A stretch of 6,898 bases of DNA from Desulfarculus sp. (GCA_020216625.1 JAIUYB010000119.1:1-6898); one strand, 5' to 3'. Shown: positions 1 to 6,898, counted from the first letter of the stretch. Numbers and translations are program-made. Notes: generated from the sequence alone by a model not told the origin.

Positions 1-1
1 T

Positions 2-316
2 GGCCCGGTTCTGGAAGCCGCCGACGGCGAGTCGGCGCTGGCCATCATCGCCAGCCAGCCGGTGGATCTGATCATCTCCGACCTGCACATGCCCAAGATG
101 TCAGGGCTCGAGCTGTTGCGGGCGGTGCGGGCCAACCCAGACTTCCAGGACCTGCCGTTCATCATCGCCAGCGGTGAGGCGGACAAGAAGATCATCGACG
201 AGGCGACCACGGCCAGGGCCTCGGAGTACCTGCTCAAGCCCTTCTCCCCAGACGCCGTCCAGGCCAGCGTGGAGCGTCTCCTGTCCCGGTCAGGGGCCGG
301 CCGGCGGCGGGTTTGA
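2..316 (+). CDS. Receiver (CheY-like) domain protein, 5' partial
   Basis: This is the C-terminal part of a phosphoacceptor receiver domain, open to the left edge. The visible 104 residues start at about alpha-1/beta-2 (VLEAADGESAL). They contain the phosphorylatable Asp in LIISDLHMP (visible residue 27, bases 80-82), the conserved Ser/Thr position as Ser in IIASG (residue 57) and the invariant Lys in LLKPF (residue 79). The protein ends about a dozen residues after the last receiver helix with a basic tail (GAGRRRV), so no output domain follows. The N-terminal acidic pair is outside the window. It could be a stand-alone CheY/Spo0F-like regulator or the C-terminal receiver of a hybrid kinase; the window cannot decide. 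The GTG at 62 lies inside the fold and is not a start. The gene converges on the sigma-54 activator gene and has no visible functional link to it; that activator has no receiver domain of its own. Confidence 0.9.
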   Translation, partial: GPVLEAADGESALAIIASQPVDLIISDLHMPKMSGLELLRAVRANPDFQDLPFIIASGEADKKIIDEATTARASEYLLKPFSPDAVQASVERLLSRSGAGRRRV

Positions 317-453
317 AATCGCGTGGTCCCGCCAGGGGTTTTCCGCCACCTTGATAGGCCAGGAGATTCGTTGGAAGTCTGCCCCGTGAACAAACAAAGG
401 AATGAACAGCCGGTGATGTACAGCGATGATATTGACCTGACAATCGCCTTTGG

Positions 454-2019
454 CTAGTCGCTTGGCTCTGGACGCCAGCTTTTCCGTCCATACGCAATGC
501 CGAGTTTATCCATGCGTTTGCGAAGGGTGTTGGGATTGATGCTCAAAAGCTGCGCCGCCCCACCCGGTCCATAGATTTTGCCGCCGGCCTCCTTCATGGC
601 TCGCCTGATATGCCGAGCGTTTATCTCGTCCAAGGAGATAAGTGGCTCATCCGGGCCTTGCGCCTGGACGGCGCCGCCCGAATCCGCCAGGGGAAGCAGC
701 TCTCCGAATGACAAGTGGCCACCCGTCCGGTGTTGTATGAGCGCCCGTTCGACGGTGTTTTCAAGCTCTCGCACGTTGCCAGGCCAGTCATAGGCCAGCA
801 GCCGGTCGATGGCGTCCGAGGCCAGCGTAGGCCTCTCCTTGAGTTTGAGCTCCATTGATTTGCGATTGATGAAGTGATGGACCAGGTAGGGGATGTCGCC
901 TTTGCGCTGCCTTAACGGCGGGATCATGATGGGAAAGACGTTGAGGCGAAACCAGAGGTCCTCGCGGAACTGTCCGGCGGCCACCATCTGGGGCAAATCC
1001 CGGTGGGTGGCCGATATAATGCGGATATCCACGGGGATGGAGCGTGTGCCCCCGACGCGCTCGACCTCTTTTCTTTGCAGGACATGCAAGAGCCTCACCT
1101 GGGCCTGGGGCGGAAGCTCGCCAATTTCGTCGAGAAAAATGGTTCCCCTGTCGGCCCGTTCAAAGCGGCCCCGGCTCTGGCTGATGGCGCCGGTGAAGGC
1201 CCCTTTCTCGTGACCGAAAAGCTCGCTATCCAAAAGCGTCTCGGGGATGGCGCCACAATTGACCTTGATGAAGGGCCCTTCCTTGCGCGGTGAAGACCTG
1301 TGCACCGCGTTGGCGATCAGCTCCTTGCCCGTGCCCGTCTCGCCCAACAAGAGCACGGGGCTATCCAGGGGAGCGACCTGCTCCACCAGGCGCATGACCA
1401 TGCTCAGGCCAAAATCGGCGCCGATGATCTCATCACCCGCCATCGAGCGCAGCTCGTCCAGCAGATACTTGTTGTCGTCGGCCAGCATCTGCTTATAGCG
1501 CAAAATCTCCTGATATTGCAGGGCATTGGACATGGCGATGGATAGGGGTTCGCGCAGCAGGTGCAGCAGCCTGGCATGTTCTGCGCTGTATTGCTCCAGG
1601 CCCTGGGCTATCAACCCCACTTCCCCCAGTTGGCTTCCCTCCAATTCCAGGACCATGCTCATGTATGAAATGTTTTCATCCAGCCCCAGCCGAGAGAGAA
1701 GTTCAGGGTTTAACTTGATTTGATCGGGCTGGTTGATGATGCGGACGACTGCTCCGGTTTTCCAATAGGCCTTGGCCTCCCGGCGCCCCTTTTCGGGCAA
1801 ATGCAGGACCTGCTCACGACCATCGGGCAGGTTGGCGCCGACCATGGCCACCACGCGCAGGACGTTCTGCTCAAAATCGAGGATGTGTAAGGACATCTGC
1901 ATCACGGGCATGAAACGCCCGATATATTCATGGCAGCGTTGCAGAGCCACCTCGATATCCAGGCTGCTGCATAGACGCAGGGTCGCCTCGCGAAAAAACA
2001 GGTTTTCATCCAAGCCCAT
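454..2019 (-). CDS. Sigma-54-dependent activator: GAF-like sensor, AAA+ ATPase, Fis HTH
   Basis: This is a bacterial enhancer-binding protein that would use ATP hydrolysis to remodel sigma-54 RNA polymerase. Numbered from the start chosen here (521 aa), residues about 1-175 form a GAF-like sensory domain. There is no receiver domain, so control by a small ligand or redox signal rather than phosphorylation is likely. A short coiled linker leads to the AAA+ domain (about 198-430). It carries Walker A GETGTGKE (226-233), the sigma-54-contacting GAFTGA loop (273-278), Walker [10 protein letters not shown] (293-301), the FREDLWFRL region and WPGNVREL (412-419). The C-terminus (about 475-506) is a Fis-type helix-turn-helix. 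All catalytic motifs are intact. A longer frame starts at 2046, but there GGAGG directly abuts the ATG. The ATG at 2019 has GGGAGAG at 2025-2031 with good spacing, and MGLDENLFF is a natural beginning for the domain. It is divergent from the efflux operon, whose promoter it probably activates. The inducer is unknown. Confidence 0.93.
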   Translation of the reverse strand: MGLDENLFFREATLRLCSSLDIEVALQRCHEYIGRFMPVMQMSLHILDFEQNVLRVVAMVGANLPDGREQVLHLPEKGRREAKAYWKTGAVVRIINQPDQIKLNPELLSRLGLDENISYMSMVLELEGSQLGEVGLIAQGLEQYSAEHARLLHLLREPLSIAMSNALQYQEILRYKQMLADDNKYLLDELRSMAGDEIIGADFGLSMVMRLVEQVAPLDSPVLLLGETGTGKELIANAVHRSSPRKEGPFIKVNCGAIPETLLDSELFGHEKGAFTGAISQSRGRFERADRGTIFLDEIGELPPQAQVRLLHVLQRKEVERVGGTRSIPVDIRIISATHRDLPQMVAAGQFREDLWFRLNVFPIMIPPLRQRKGDIPYLVHHFINRKSMELKLKERPTLASDAIDRLLAYDWPGNVRELENTVERALIQHRTGGHLSFGELLPLADSGGAVQAQGPDEPLISLDEINARHIRRAMKEAGGKIYGPGGAAQLLSINPNTLRKRMDKLGIAYGRKSWRPEPSD

Positions 2020-2024
2020 CACTT

Positions 2025-2031
2025 CTCTCCC
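2025..2031 (-). promoter_or_regulatory. Ribosome binding site that decides the activator start
   Basis: On the minus strand GGGAGAG lies five bases upstream of the ATG at 2019 (seven bases if GGAG alone is counted). The alternative ATG at 2046 has GGAGG touching it with no spacer, which is too close for normal initiation. Confidence 0.6.
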
Positions 2032-2089
2032 GCGACCCGGTTCCATCCTCCGTCCGCCTTGCCGGTCATTTTTAACACCCTAGCCCTAA

Positions 2090-2107
2090 ATCATGCCATG
2101 GCGCAAT
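2090..2107. promoter_or_regulatory. Degenerate second copy of the palindromic site (putative upstream activator site)
   Basis: This 18-bp segment is centred on CCATGG. It matches the perfect palindrome at 2112-2129 at 13 of 18 positions when both are aligned on their centres. Its own half-sites match at 6 of 9 positions. The two centres are 22 bp apart, about two helical turns, which would place two protein dimers on the same face of the DNA. The assignment as an activator site is inference from arrangement. Confidence 0.5.
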
Positions 2108-2111
2108 TAGT

Positions 2112-2129
2112 ATCGTCCCATGGGACGAT
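2112..2129. promoter_or_regulatory. Perfect 18-bp palindrome, putative enhancer site for the divergent activator
   Basis: ATCGTCCCATGGGACGAT is identical to its reverse complement over all 18 bp. Its centre lies about 97 bp upstream of the predicted sigma-54 transcription start, in the usual range for enhancer-binding protein sites, and about 100 bp upstream of the divergent activator gene. A Fis-type HTH dimer is expected to bind such dyads. The activator encoded next door is the natural candidate, and autoregulation is possible. Binding itself is inferred. Confidence 0.7.
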
Positions 2130-2191
2130 TCGTCGCGTGTCCGCGGAAGACCCGTTTTCATAACACACCGCAATTAATGCATAAAAATTTA

Positions 2192-2206
2192 TGGCACGCC
2201 TATTGC
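2192..2206 (+). promoter_or_regulatory. Sigma-54 (-24/-12) promoter of the efflux operon
   Basis: TGGCACGCCTATTGC matches the sigma-54 consensus TGGCACG-N4-TTGC exactly, with the invariant GG and GC ten bases apart. Placing GG at -25/-24 (2193-2194) and GC at -13/-12 (2205-2206) puts +1 near 2218, leaving a 16-base leader before the ATG at 2234. An AT-rich stretch (2171-2191) lies just upstream and may help bending; I could not find a convincing IHF consensus in it. The promoter sits between the palindromic sites and the first gene and points away from a gene for a sigma-54 activator, so function is strongly supported by context. Confidence 0.9.
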
Positions 2207-2233
2207 CCAGGAGAAGGGCAAAGGGAAATCGCC

Positions 2234-2521
2234 ATGAAGTGGATGGAAATCATCGCGCTACGCTCGCTGGTGAAAGCGAACCGGCACCTGGTCGACGAGC
2301 TGCTGGGCCAGTTGTTACAGCAGCGACAGTCAGGGCTCACCGCCACCATCAGGATATACCACCACCCCACGGTGCACACCGACCTGAGCATCCACATCCA
2401 TTGGAAGACCGAGCCGCTGAACCCTAGCGGAAGCCCCCTGGGGCAACAGCTGGCCTATGCCCTGAAAGGGTTGGGCTTACTAAGTCACTCCATTTGGGTG
2501 GAAGCCGCGGCCCTGGAATGA
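2234..2521 (+). CDS. Conserved-looking 95-aa protein of unknown function, first gene of the efflux operon
   Basis: I do not recognise a named family. The start at 2234 is chosen because AAGGGA (2221-2226) sits seven bases upstream and the sigma-54 transcript should begin near 2218. The frame stays open upstream to an ATG at 2118-2122, but that is before the promoter. The protein begins MKWMEIIALRS and ends with a segment rich in likely conserved positions (GSPLGQQLAYALKGLGLLSH, residues 66-85), followed by an IWVE strand. Predicted by eye, the order is strand (3-11), helix (14-31), strand (36-43), strand (49-57), helix (68-80), strand (83-90). This beta-alpha-beta-beta-alpha-beta order suggests a ferredoxin-like or dimeric alpha/beta-barrel fold (inference). 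Five histidines cluster at 43-56. There is no signal peptide or membrane segment, so it should be cytoplasmic. It could sense or modify the pump's substrate or adjust the activator; no function is assigned. Confidence 0.85.
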   Translation: MKWMEIIALRSLVKANRHLVDELLGQLLQQRQSGLTATIRIYHHPTVHTDLSIHIHWKTEPLNPSGSPLGQQLAYALKGLGLLSHSIWVEAAALE

Positions 2522-2595
2522 CCACCGCTGGCGGTAACCAACCCGGCAGGGGCAACCACCATTGATTTTTGGCCTTGTACCACAGGAGTTCTGCC

Positions 2596-3732
2596 ATGCG
2601 CTCAGCATTGACCGTCCTAGCCATCGTGGCTTTTCTGGCGCTGCCCGCCTGTTCTCAGGACAAGGGCGCGCAAGAGGCCGCCAACCACAATGCCATAGCC
2701 ATAAAGACCGGCACGGTGCGGCACGCACAGCAACGCGAGTTCGTGCCGGTTAGCGGCACGGTGGCCACCCCCGACGCGCCGGTGCAGGTGGCTTTCCTGG
2801 TTCCGGGCAAGGTGGTCCAAGTGACGCCCCGGGAAGGCGACTATGTCAAGAAGGGGCAGCTCTTGGCGGCCATCGACCCCCTTGACTACCGGTTGGCCCT
2901 GCAGGCCGCCTCGGCCCAGGCCGGTCAGGCCAAGGTCGCCCTGGAGCGGAGTCAGGACGAGTACAACCGCATGAAGTTCCTGTACGAGTCCAGGAGCCTG
3001 GCGGAAAACGATTTCGAGAAGTTCAAGGCGGCCTTCTTGGGAGCCAAGCAGCAGCTCGACCTGGCTCTGGCCAATCAAGGGCTGGCCCAAAAGCGCCTGG
3101 ACGACGCCAAGCTCCACGCCCCCGCCGACGGCTTCATCTCCAGGCGGGGCATCGAGCCGGGACAGACGGCCAGCCCCGGACACCCGGTCTTTGAAATCGT
3201 GCAGCTCGACCCCATGGAGATCACCGTGGGCGTGCCGGAGACGGATATCCACCTGGTCAAGGTTGGACAGACGGCCAACATCGCCATTCCCGCCCTGCCG
3301 GGCAAGTCCTTCGAGGGCACGGTGCGAGTCGTCAACGTATCGGCCGACCCCCAGACCAGGACCTACATGACACGCATCGCAGTGCCCAACCCCGGCCATA
3401 TCCTCAGGGTCGGCATGGTGGCCCAGGCCCAGATCCAGGGGGACAAGATGGTCGACCTGATGACCCTGCCGGCCGAGACCATTCTGAAAGACCCGCAAGG
3501 AGTGACGATCGTCTTTGTCTACTACCCCGAGAAGGGTCGCGTCTACGCCCGGCGGGTCGAGACCGGCGCCGTCCACGGCCGGGAAATCGTGATCAAGAGC
3601 GGCCTGGTCGGCAATGAGGCCGTGGTCTTTGCCGGACAGGGCAAACTGCGCGATGGCGCGGCCGTCTCCCTGGCCGACAACACTGCCCCGGAAAAGGCTC
3701 AGGGCTCGGCCGCCGTGAAAGAGGTGCGCTAA
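2596..3732 (+). CDS. RND efflux periplasmic adaptor (membrane fusion protein), lipoprotein
   Basis: This is the periplasmic adaptor that couples an inner-membrane RND pump to an outer-membrane channel (HlyD/AcrA-type family). The start at 2596 follows AGGAGT (2584-2589) at six bases; a TTG at 2569 is in frame but has no such site. The 378-residue product has a lipoprotein signal peptide with lipobox LPAC, lipidated Cys19 and Ser at +2. In order come the first half of the lipoyl domain (about 64-99, GKVVQVTPREGDYVKKGQLL), an alpha-hairpin (about 100-171), the second lipoyl half (about 172-205, HAPADGFISRRGIEPGQ), a beta-barrel (about 206-285) and the membrane-proximal domain (about 286-360). 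Length and domain order are normal for the family. It lies 74 bases after the small gene without a terminator between, and its TAA overlaps the next ATG by one base (TAATG), which indicates translational coupling to the pump. Substrate specificity cannot be read from the sequence. Confidence 0.93.
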   Translation: MRSALTVLAIVAFLALPACSQDKGAQEAANHNAIAIKTGTVRHAQQREFVPVSGTVATPDAPVQVAFLVPGKVVQVTPREGDYVKKGQLLAAIDPLDYRLALQAASAQAGQAKVALERSQDEYNRMKFLYESRSLAENDFEKFKAAFLGAKQQLDLALANQGLAQKRLDDAKLHAPADGFISRRGIEPGQTASPGHPVFEIVQLDPMEITVGVPETDIHLVKVGQTANIAIPALPGKSFEGTVRVVNVSADPQTRTYMTRIAVPNPGHILRVGMVAQAQIQGDKMVDLMTLPAETILKDPQGVTIVFVYYPEKGRVYARRVETGAVHGREIVIKSGLVGNEAVVFAGQGKLRDGAAVSLADNTAPEKAQGSAAVKEVR

Positions 3733-6700
3733 TGGATCCGGTGAAGTTTTCCCTGCGTTTTCCGGCGGTCACCTTGATCCTTACGGTCATGGCCGTGGCC
3801 GTGGGCATTTATTCCTTCCTGAGCATGCCGCGCACCGAGGACCCCACCATCACCATCCGCACCGGCCTGGTGATCGCGCTCTATCCGGGCGCGACATCGG
3901 AGCAGGTCGAGAAGCAGGTGACCAACACCCTGGAAAAGCACATCTTCAAGTTTCCGGAGATTCGCAAGGACAAGACCTATTCCACCAGCCGCCCCGGCCT
4001 GGCGATCATCAACGTGGAACTCGAAAACGACGTGAAGAACGCCGACGTCATCTGGTCCAAGATTCGCCACGAGATGAACGAGACGCGCGCCTTGGAACTG
4101 CCCGAGGGCGTGCAAGGCCCCCTGGTGAACTCGGACTTCGGCGACACGGTGGCCATGCTCATCGCCGTGCACGGCCAGCGCTATGGCTACCGCGAGCTGC
4201 GTGACTACGTGGACACCATCCAGGACGAGCTGCGTTCCATCCGCGAGGTGGGCAAGCTGGCCGTGTATGGCCAGCAAGGCGAGCAGATTTGGATTACCAG
4301 CGATCTTCAGCGCCTGTCGCAGTATTTCGCCGACCCGCTAAACGTGTTCATGGCCCTGAGGCAGCGTAATATAATCGAGGGCTCCGGCCATTTTGAAGCC
4401 GACCGCAGCAAGATCCCCCTGCGCACCACCGGCCTGTTCAACGCCGAAGAACAAATCGGCAATGTCATGGTGGACGTTTCGCGAAACGGCCAGCCAGTCT
4501 ATATCCGCGACTTCGCCAAGGTGGAACGGCGCTATCAGGACCCGAAGTTCATGGTGCGCTACGACGGCGAACCCAGCCTGCTGCTGTCGGTGGAGATGCA
4601 AAAGGGCAAGAATATCGTCGAACTGGGCGAGAGCATCCGGGAAGTCTTCGGCCGCCTCAACAACCTGTTGCCGCCGGACGTGCATCTGGACCTCATCGCC
4701 AATCAGCCGGCGGTGGTCAAGGAGCGCATAACCCACCTAAGCCACGAGTTCATGTTGGCCATCGCGGCGGTGGTGCTGGTGACCATAATCCTGCTGCCCA
4801 TCCGAGTGGCGGTGATCGCGGCGCTGGCCATCCCCATAAGCATCCTGATGACCCTGGGGGCCATGAACGCCTGCGGGGTGGCGCTGCATCAGGTCTCCAT
4901 CGCGGCGTTGATCGTGGTGCTGGGGATCGTGGTGGACAATGCCATCGTCATTGTGGACAACTACGTGGACCTCCTGGACCGCAAGGTGCCAAGGGAAGAG
5001 GCGGCCTGGCGCTGCGTCTCCGAGGTGATCGTGCCGGTCCTGGCCGCCACCGCCACCATCATCTTTTCCTTCCTGCCCTTGCTGATCCTGACGGGATCGG
5101 CCGGCGAGTTCATCTGCGCCCTGCCCATAACCGTGGCCATCGCCCTGGTGGTTTCCACCATTGTGGCGGTTATGCCCACGCCTATCTTTTGCCGGTTCTT
5201 GGTCAAGAAGGGGCTCCACGACCACGAAAACGGCGCCGCCCCGGGCAAGGAGAAGTTCAATTTCCTCAACCTGCTTCAAGCCGGCTACCGTGTGGTTATC
5301 AGCTTTTTCATGCGCCACAAGGCCCCGGCCATGGTCCTGGGCGTGGGCGCCATCGTGTTGGGGGCGGCCCTCTTTCAGTTGGTGCCCCAGCAGTTTTTCC
5401 CCTCGGCCGAGCGCAACCAGTTCGTGATCGACGTGTGGCTGCCCCAGGGCACGCGCATAGAGGAGACGGACGCGGTGATGCGCCGCATGGAAGCCTACAT
5501 GAAGAGCCGCCAGGAGGTGGCCAACTTCGCGACCTTTGTGGGCCAGAGCGCCCCCCGGTTCTACTACAACGTCAACCCCCAGCAGCCGGACGCCGCCTAC
5601 GGGCAGTTCATCGTCAACACCCGCTCGGCCAAGGAAACCCCGGCCCTGGTGAACGAGTTCCGCAAAACCTTCGCCTCGTTGGTCCCCGAAGCCATGGTCA
5701 TAGCCAAGGAAATGCAACAGGGCATGTCCCTGGAGGCCCCGGTGGAGGTGCGCATCGTGGGCGAGGACATCCAGGAGCTGGAACGCATCGGGGCCCAAGT
5801 GGAAGGGCTGCTGGCCAAAGTCCCCTTCTCGGCCTTTGTCCATCGGGACTACTTCAACGATTCCTGCCTGGTGGACGTGAAGGTCAACGAGGAGCTGGCC
5901 AACCGGCTGGGCATCACCAATGCCTCCATCTCCAAGGTGGTGGACGGGGCCTTCGACGGCTTCCCCGTGAGCACCTTCTGGGAAGGCGACCGGACGGTCA
6001 CCATCCTGCTGCGTTTGGACCCGGCCGCCCGTGCCTCCTTCGGCGACGTGGGTGACGCCTACCTTAGCTCGCCCCTCACCAAGGCCAGGGTGCCGCTGCG
6101 CGCCGTCTCCACCCTGGAGCCCGAGTGGCAGACCAGCCGGATCGTGCGCCGCAATGGCGTACGCACCCTGACGGTGCGCGCCTTGGTGGACAGCGGGCAT
6201 TATGCCTCGGACTTGGTCAAGGCCGTGGAGCCGGAAATCGCCAAGCTGCCTCTGCCGGCGGGGTACAGGATCGAATACGGCGGCGACAGGCTCAACACCG
6301 AGGAGACCATGCCCGAAATGATGACTGCCCTGGGCATAAGCCTGGTGGCCATCTTCCTCACCTTGCTCATCCAATTCAAGCGGTTATCGGAGACCCTCAT
6401 CGTCATGTCCTCGATTCCCCTGGCGCTGCCCGGTGTGGTCCTTGGGCTGGTGATCACCAATAATCCCTTCGGATTCACCGCCTTCATGGGCCTGATCAGC
6501 CTGTGTGGCATCGTGGTGCGCAATGCCATCATCCTCGTGGACTACATCAACGAAAAGGTCCGGGCAGGGCATTCGCTGGAGCAGGCCGCCAAGGAGGCGG
6601 GCGAGCGCCGCCTGCGGCCGATCTTCCTGACCACCATGGCCGCCGCCGCGGGCGTGCTGCCCATGATCCTTTCCAAGTCCAGCCTGTGGAGCCCCCTGGC

Positions 6701-6898
6701 CAGCGTGCTGGCGGTGGGACTGGTCTGGTCCATGTTCATCACCCTGCTGGTGGTTCCGGTGCTGTTCGTCATTGTCAAGTCGCGCATGCCCAAGGCCTCC
6801 ACCGTGGCCGTGACGGCGATGCTGGTGGCGGGCCTGATGCTGGCGGCCCAGCCGGCGGCCGCCCAAACTCGGCAACTGACCCTGCCCGAGGCGTTGAC
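3732..6898 (+). CDS. RND efflux permease, apparently fused in frame to a TolC-type outer-membrane factor; 3' partial
   Basis: This is a proton-driven inner-membrane exporter of the RND superfamily. The ATG overlaps the adaptor stop and has GAGGTG (3721-3726) five bases upstream. I read 1055 codons to the window edge without a stop. Residues 1-1018 form a complete RND unit: TM1 (about 10-31), a periplasmic loop (about 32-336), TM2-TM6 (about 338-480), TM7 (about 531-552), a second loop and TM8-TM12 (about 863-1015). The proton-relay motif in TM4 reads GIVVDNAIVIVDN, with Asp402 and Asn403 where AcrB has two aspartates. TM10 reads GIVVRNAIILVDY, with Arg930 where AcrB has Lys940. Only three residues (KSR) separate TM12 from Met1019, where a signal-peptide-like stretch begins (1019-1044), followed by QTRQLTLPEALT, typical of the mature start of TolC-family proteins. 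Substrate class is unknown; the sequence looks closer to the AcrB-like hydrophobic/amphiphilic exporters than to heavy-metal pumps. The RND call is near certain; the fusion depends on sequence beyond the window. Confidence 0.93.
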   Translation, partial: MDPVKFSLRFPAVTLILTVMAVAVGIYSFLSMPRTEDPTITIRTGLVIALYPGATSEQVEKQVTNTLEKHIFKFPEIRKDKTYSTSRPGLAIINVELENDVKNADVIWSKIRHEMNETRALELPEGVQGPLVNSDFGDTVAMLIAVHGQRYGYRELRDYVDTIQDELRSIREVGKLAVYGQQGEQIWITSDLQRLSQYFADPLNVFMALRQRNIIEGSGHFEADRSKIPLRTTGLFNAEEQIGNVMVDVSRNGQPVYIRDFAKVERRYQDPKFMVRYDGEPSLLLSVEMQKGKNIVELGESIREVFGRLNNLLPPDVHLDLIANQPAVVKERITHLSHEFMLAIAAVVLVTIILLPIRVAVIAALAIPISILMTLGAMNACGVALHQVSIAALIVVLGIVVDNAIVIVDNYVDLLDRKVPREEAAWRCVSEVIVPVLAATATIIFSFLPLLILTGSAGEFICALPITVAIALVVSTIVAVMPTPIFCRFLVKKGLHDHENGAAPGKEKFNFLNLLQAGYRVVISFFMRHKAPAMVLGVGAIVLGAALFQLVPQQFFPSAERNQFVIDVWLPQGTRIEETDAVMRRMEAYMKSRQEVANFATFVGQSAPRFYYNVNPQQPDAAYGQFIVNTRSAKETPALVNEFRKTFASLVPEAMVIAKEMQQGMSLEAPVEVRIVGEDIQELERIGAQVEGLLAKVPFSAFVHRDYFNDSCLVDVKVNEELANRLGITNASISKVVDGAFDGFPVSTFWEGDRTVTILLRLDPAARASFGDVGDAYLSSPLTKARVPLRAVSTLEPEWQTSRIVRRNGVRTLTVRALVDSGHYASDLVKAVEPEIAKLPLPAGYRIEYGGDRLNTEETMPEMMTALGISLVAIFLTLLIQFKRLSETLIVMSSIPLALPGVVLGLVITNNPFGFTAFMGLISLCGIVVRNAIILVDYINEKVRAGHSLEQAAKEAGERRLRPIFLTTMAAAAGVLPMILSKSSLWSPLASVLAVGLVWSMFITLLVVPVLFVIVKSRMPKASTVAVTAMLVAGLMLAAQPAAAQTRQLTLPEAL
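6786..6866 (+). other. Internal signal-peptide-like segment at the RND/outer-membrane-factor junction
   Basis: Within the RND frame, Met1019 starts a segment with a short basic head (MPK), a hydrophobic core (VAVTAMLVAGLML) and a small-residue cleavage region (AAQPAAA before Q1045), the layout of a type I signal peptide. The following LTLPEAL resembles the N-terminus of mature TolC-family channels. The bases before this ATG (gtcaagtcgcgc) contain no clear Shine-Dalgarno sequence, so independent initiation here looks weak. Since an RND C-terminus is cytoplasmic, this segment would carry the following domain across the inner membrane, and signal peptidase could then release it. Confidence 0.7.

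Noticed and set aside
422..449. Inverted repeat GCG...ATTG-acctga-CAAT-CGC between the two convergent genes, considered as a bidirectional terminator
   Set aside because: The stem is short, has a five-base bulge and is not followed by a T run on either strand.
2020..2046. Nine-residue longer start of the activator at 2046
   Set aside because: GGAGG touches this ATG with no spacer, while the ATG at 2019 has a well-spaced GGGAGAG. The longer start remains possible but is less likely.
2140..2147. TCCGCGGA 8-bp palindrome, considered as a third activator site
   Set aside because: Outside the central eight bases it shares little with the 18-bp dyad, and its centre is 23 rather than 22 bp away. 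Such short palindromes are expected by chance in GC-rich DNA.
2120..2233. N-terminal extension of the small protein to an ATG near 2120
   Set aside because: This start lies inside the palindrome and upstream of the sigma-54 promoter, so the main transcript would not contain it. The ATG at 2234 has a good ribosome binding site.
2524..2535. Inverted repeat ACCGC-TG-GCGGT after the small gene, considered as a terminator or processing hairpin
   Set aside because: It gives only a four-base stem once a realistic loop is allowed, and no T run follows, so it would not end the operon transcript.
2617..3576. Long minus-strand open frame (319 codons) opposite the adaptor gene
   Set aside because: It lies wholly antisense to a clear membrane fusion protein, has a His/Gly/Leu/Val-rich composition typical of GC-rich antisense frames, and has no recognisable domain.
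4737..6374. Minus-strand open frame of 545 codons opposite the RND gene, and plus-strand frame 5189-6055
   Set aside because: Both are low-complexity shadows (His/Gly/Gln-rich or Pro/Arg/Gly-rich) of the intact RND frame and arise from third-position GC bias.

Overview
The window is a GC-rich, densely coded piece of a Gram-negative chromosome. It carries a tripartite RND efflux locus under apparent sigma-54 control. The codon usage, the GAF-AAA+-Fis activator with its GAFTGA loop, the lipoprotein adaptor and the style of the small first gene fit a deltaproteobacterium-like (Desulfobacterota) host. This is an impression, not a proof, and no RNA gene or marker in the window fixes the taxonomy.

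Layout. Positions 2-316 (+) hold the 3' end of a receiver-domain protein whose start lies outside the window. A 137-bp convergent gap (317-453) follows, in which I see no convincing terminator. On the minus strand, 454-2019 encodes a sigma-54-dependent activator (GAF-like sensor, AAA+ ATPase, Fis-type HTH). Between this gene and the plus-strand operon is a divergent control region (2020-2233). It contains a perfect 18-bp palindrome (2112-2129), a degenerate second copy 22 bp away centre to centre (2090-2107), an AT-rich stretch (2171-2191) and a consensus -24/-12 promoter (2192-2206) with a predicted start near 2218.

Downstream on the plus strand the operon runs in order. First is a 95-residue protein of unknown function (2234-2521). 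Next is a lipoprotein membrane-fusion (adaptor) protein (2596-3732). Last is a long RND permease reading frame (3732 to the window end) that overlaps the adaptor stop by one base.

The most notable feature is at the right edge. The RND frame does not stop after its last transmembrane helix. It continues in the same frame into a signal-peptide-like segment followed by what looks like the start of a TolC-type outer-membrane factor, so pump and outer-membrane channel appear to be encoded as one polypeptide. Working model (inference): an unknown signal bound by the GAF-like domain activates the enhancer-binding protein, which binds the two upstream sites and drives sigma-54 transcription of the small protein, the adaptor and the RND-outer-membrane fusion as one inducible export system.
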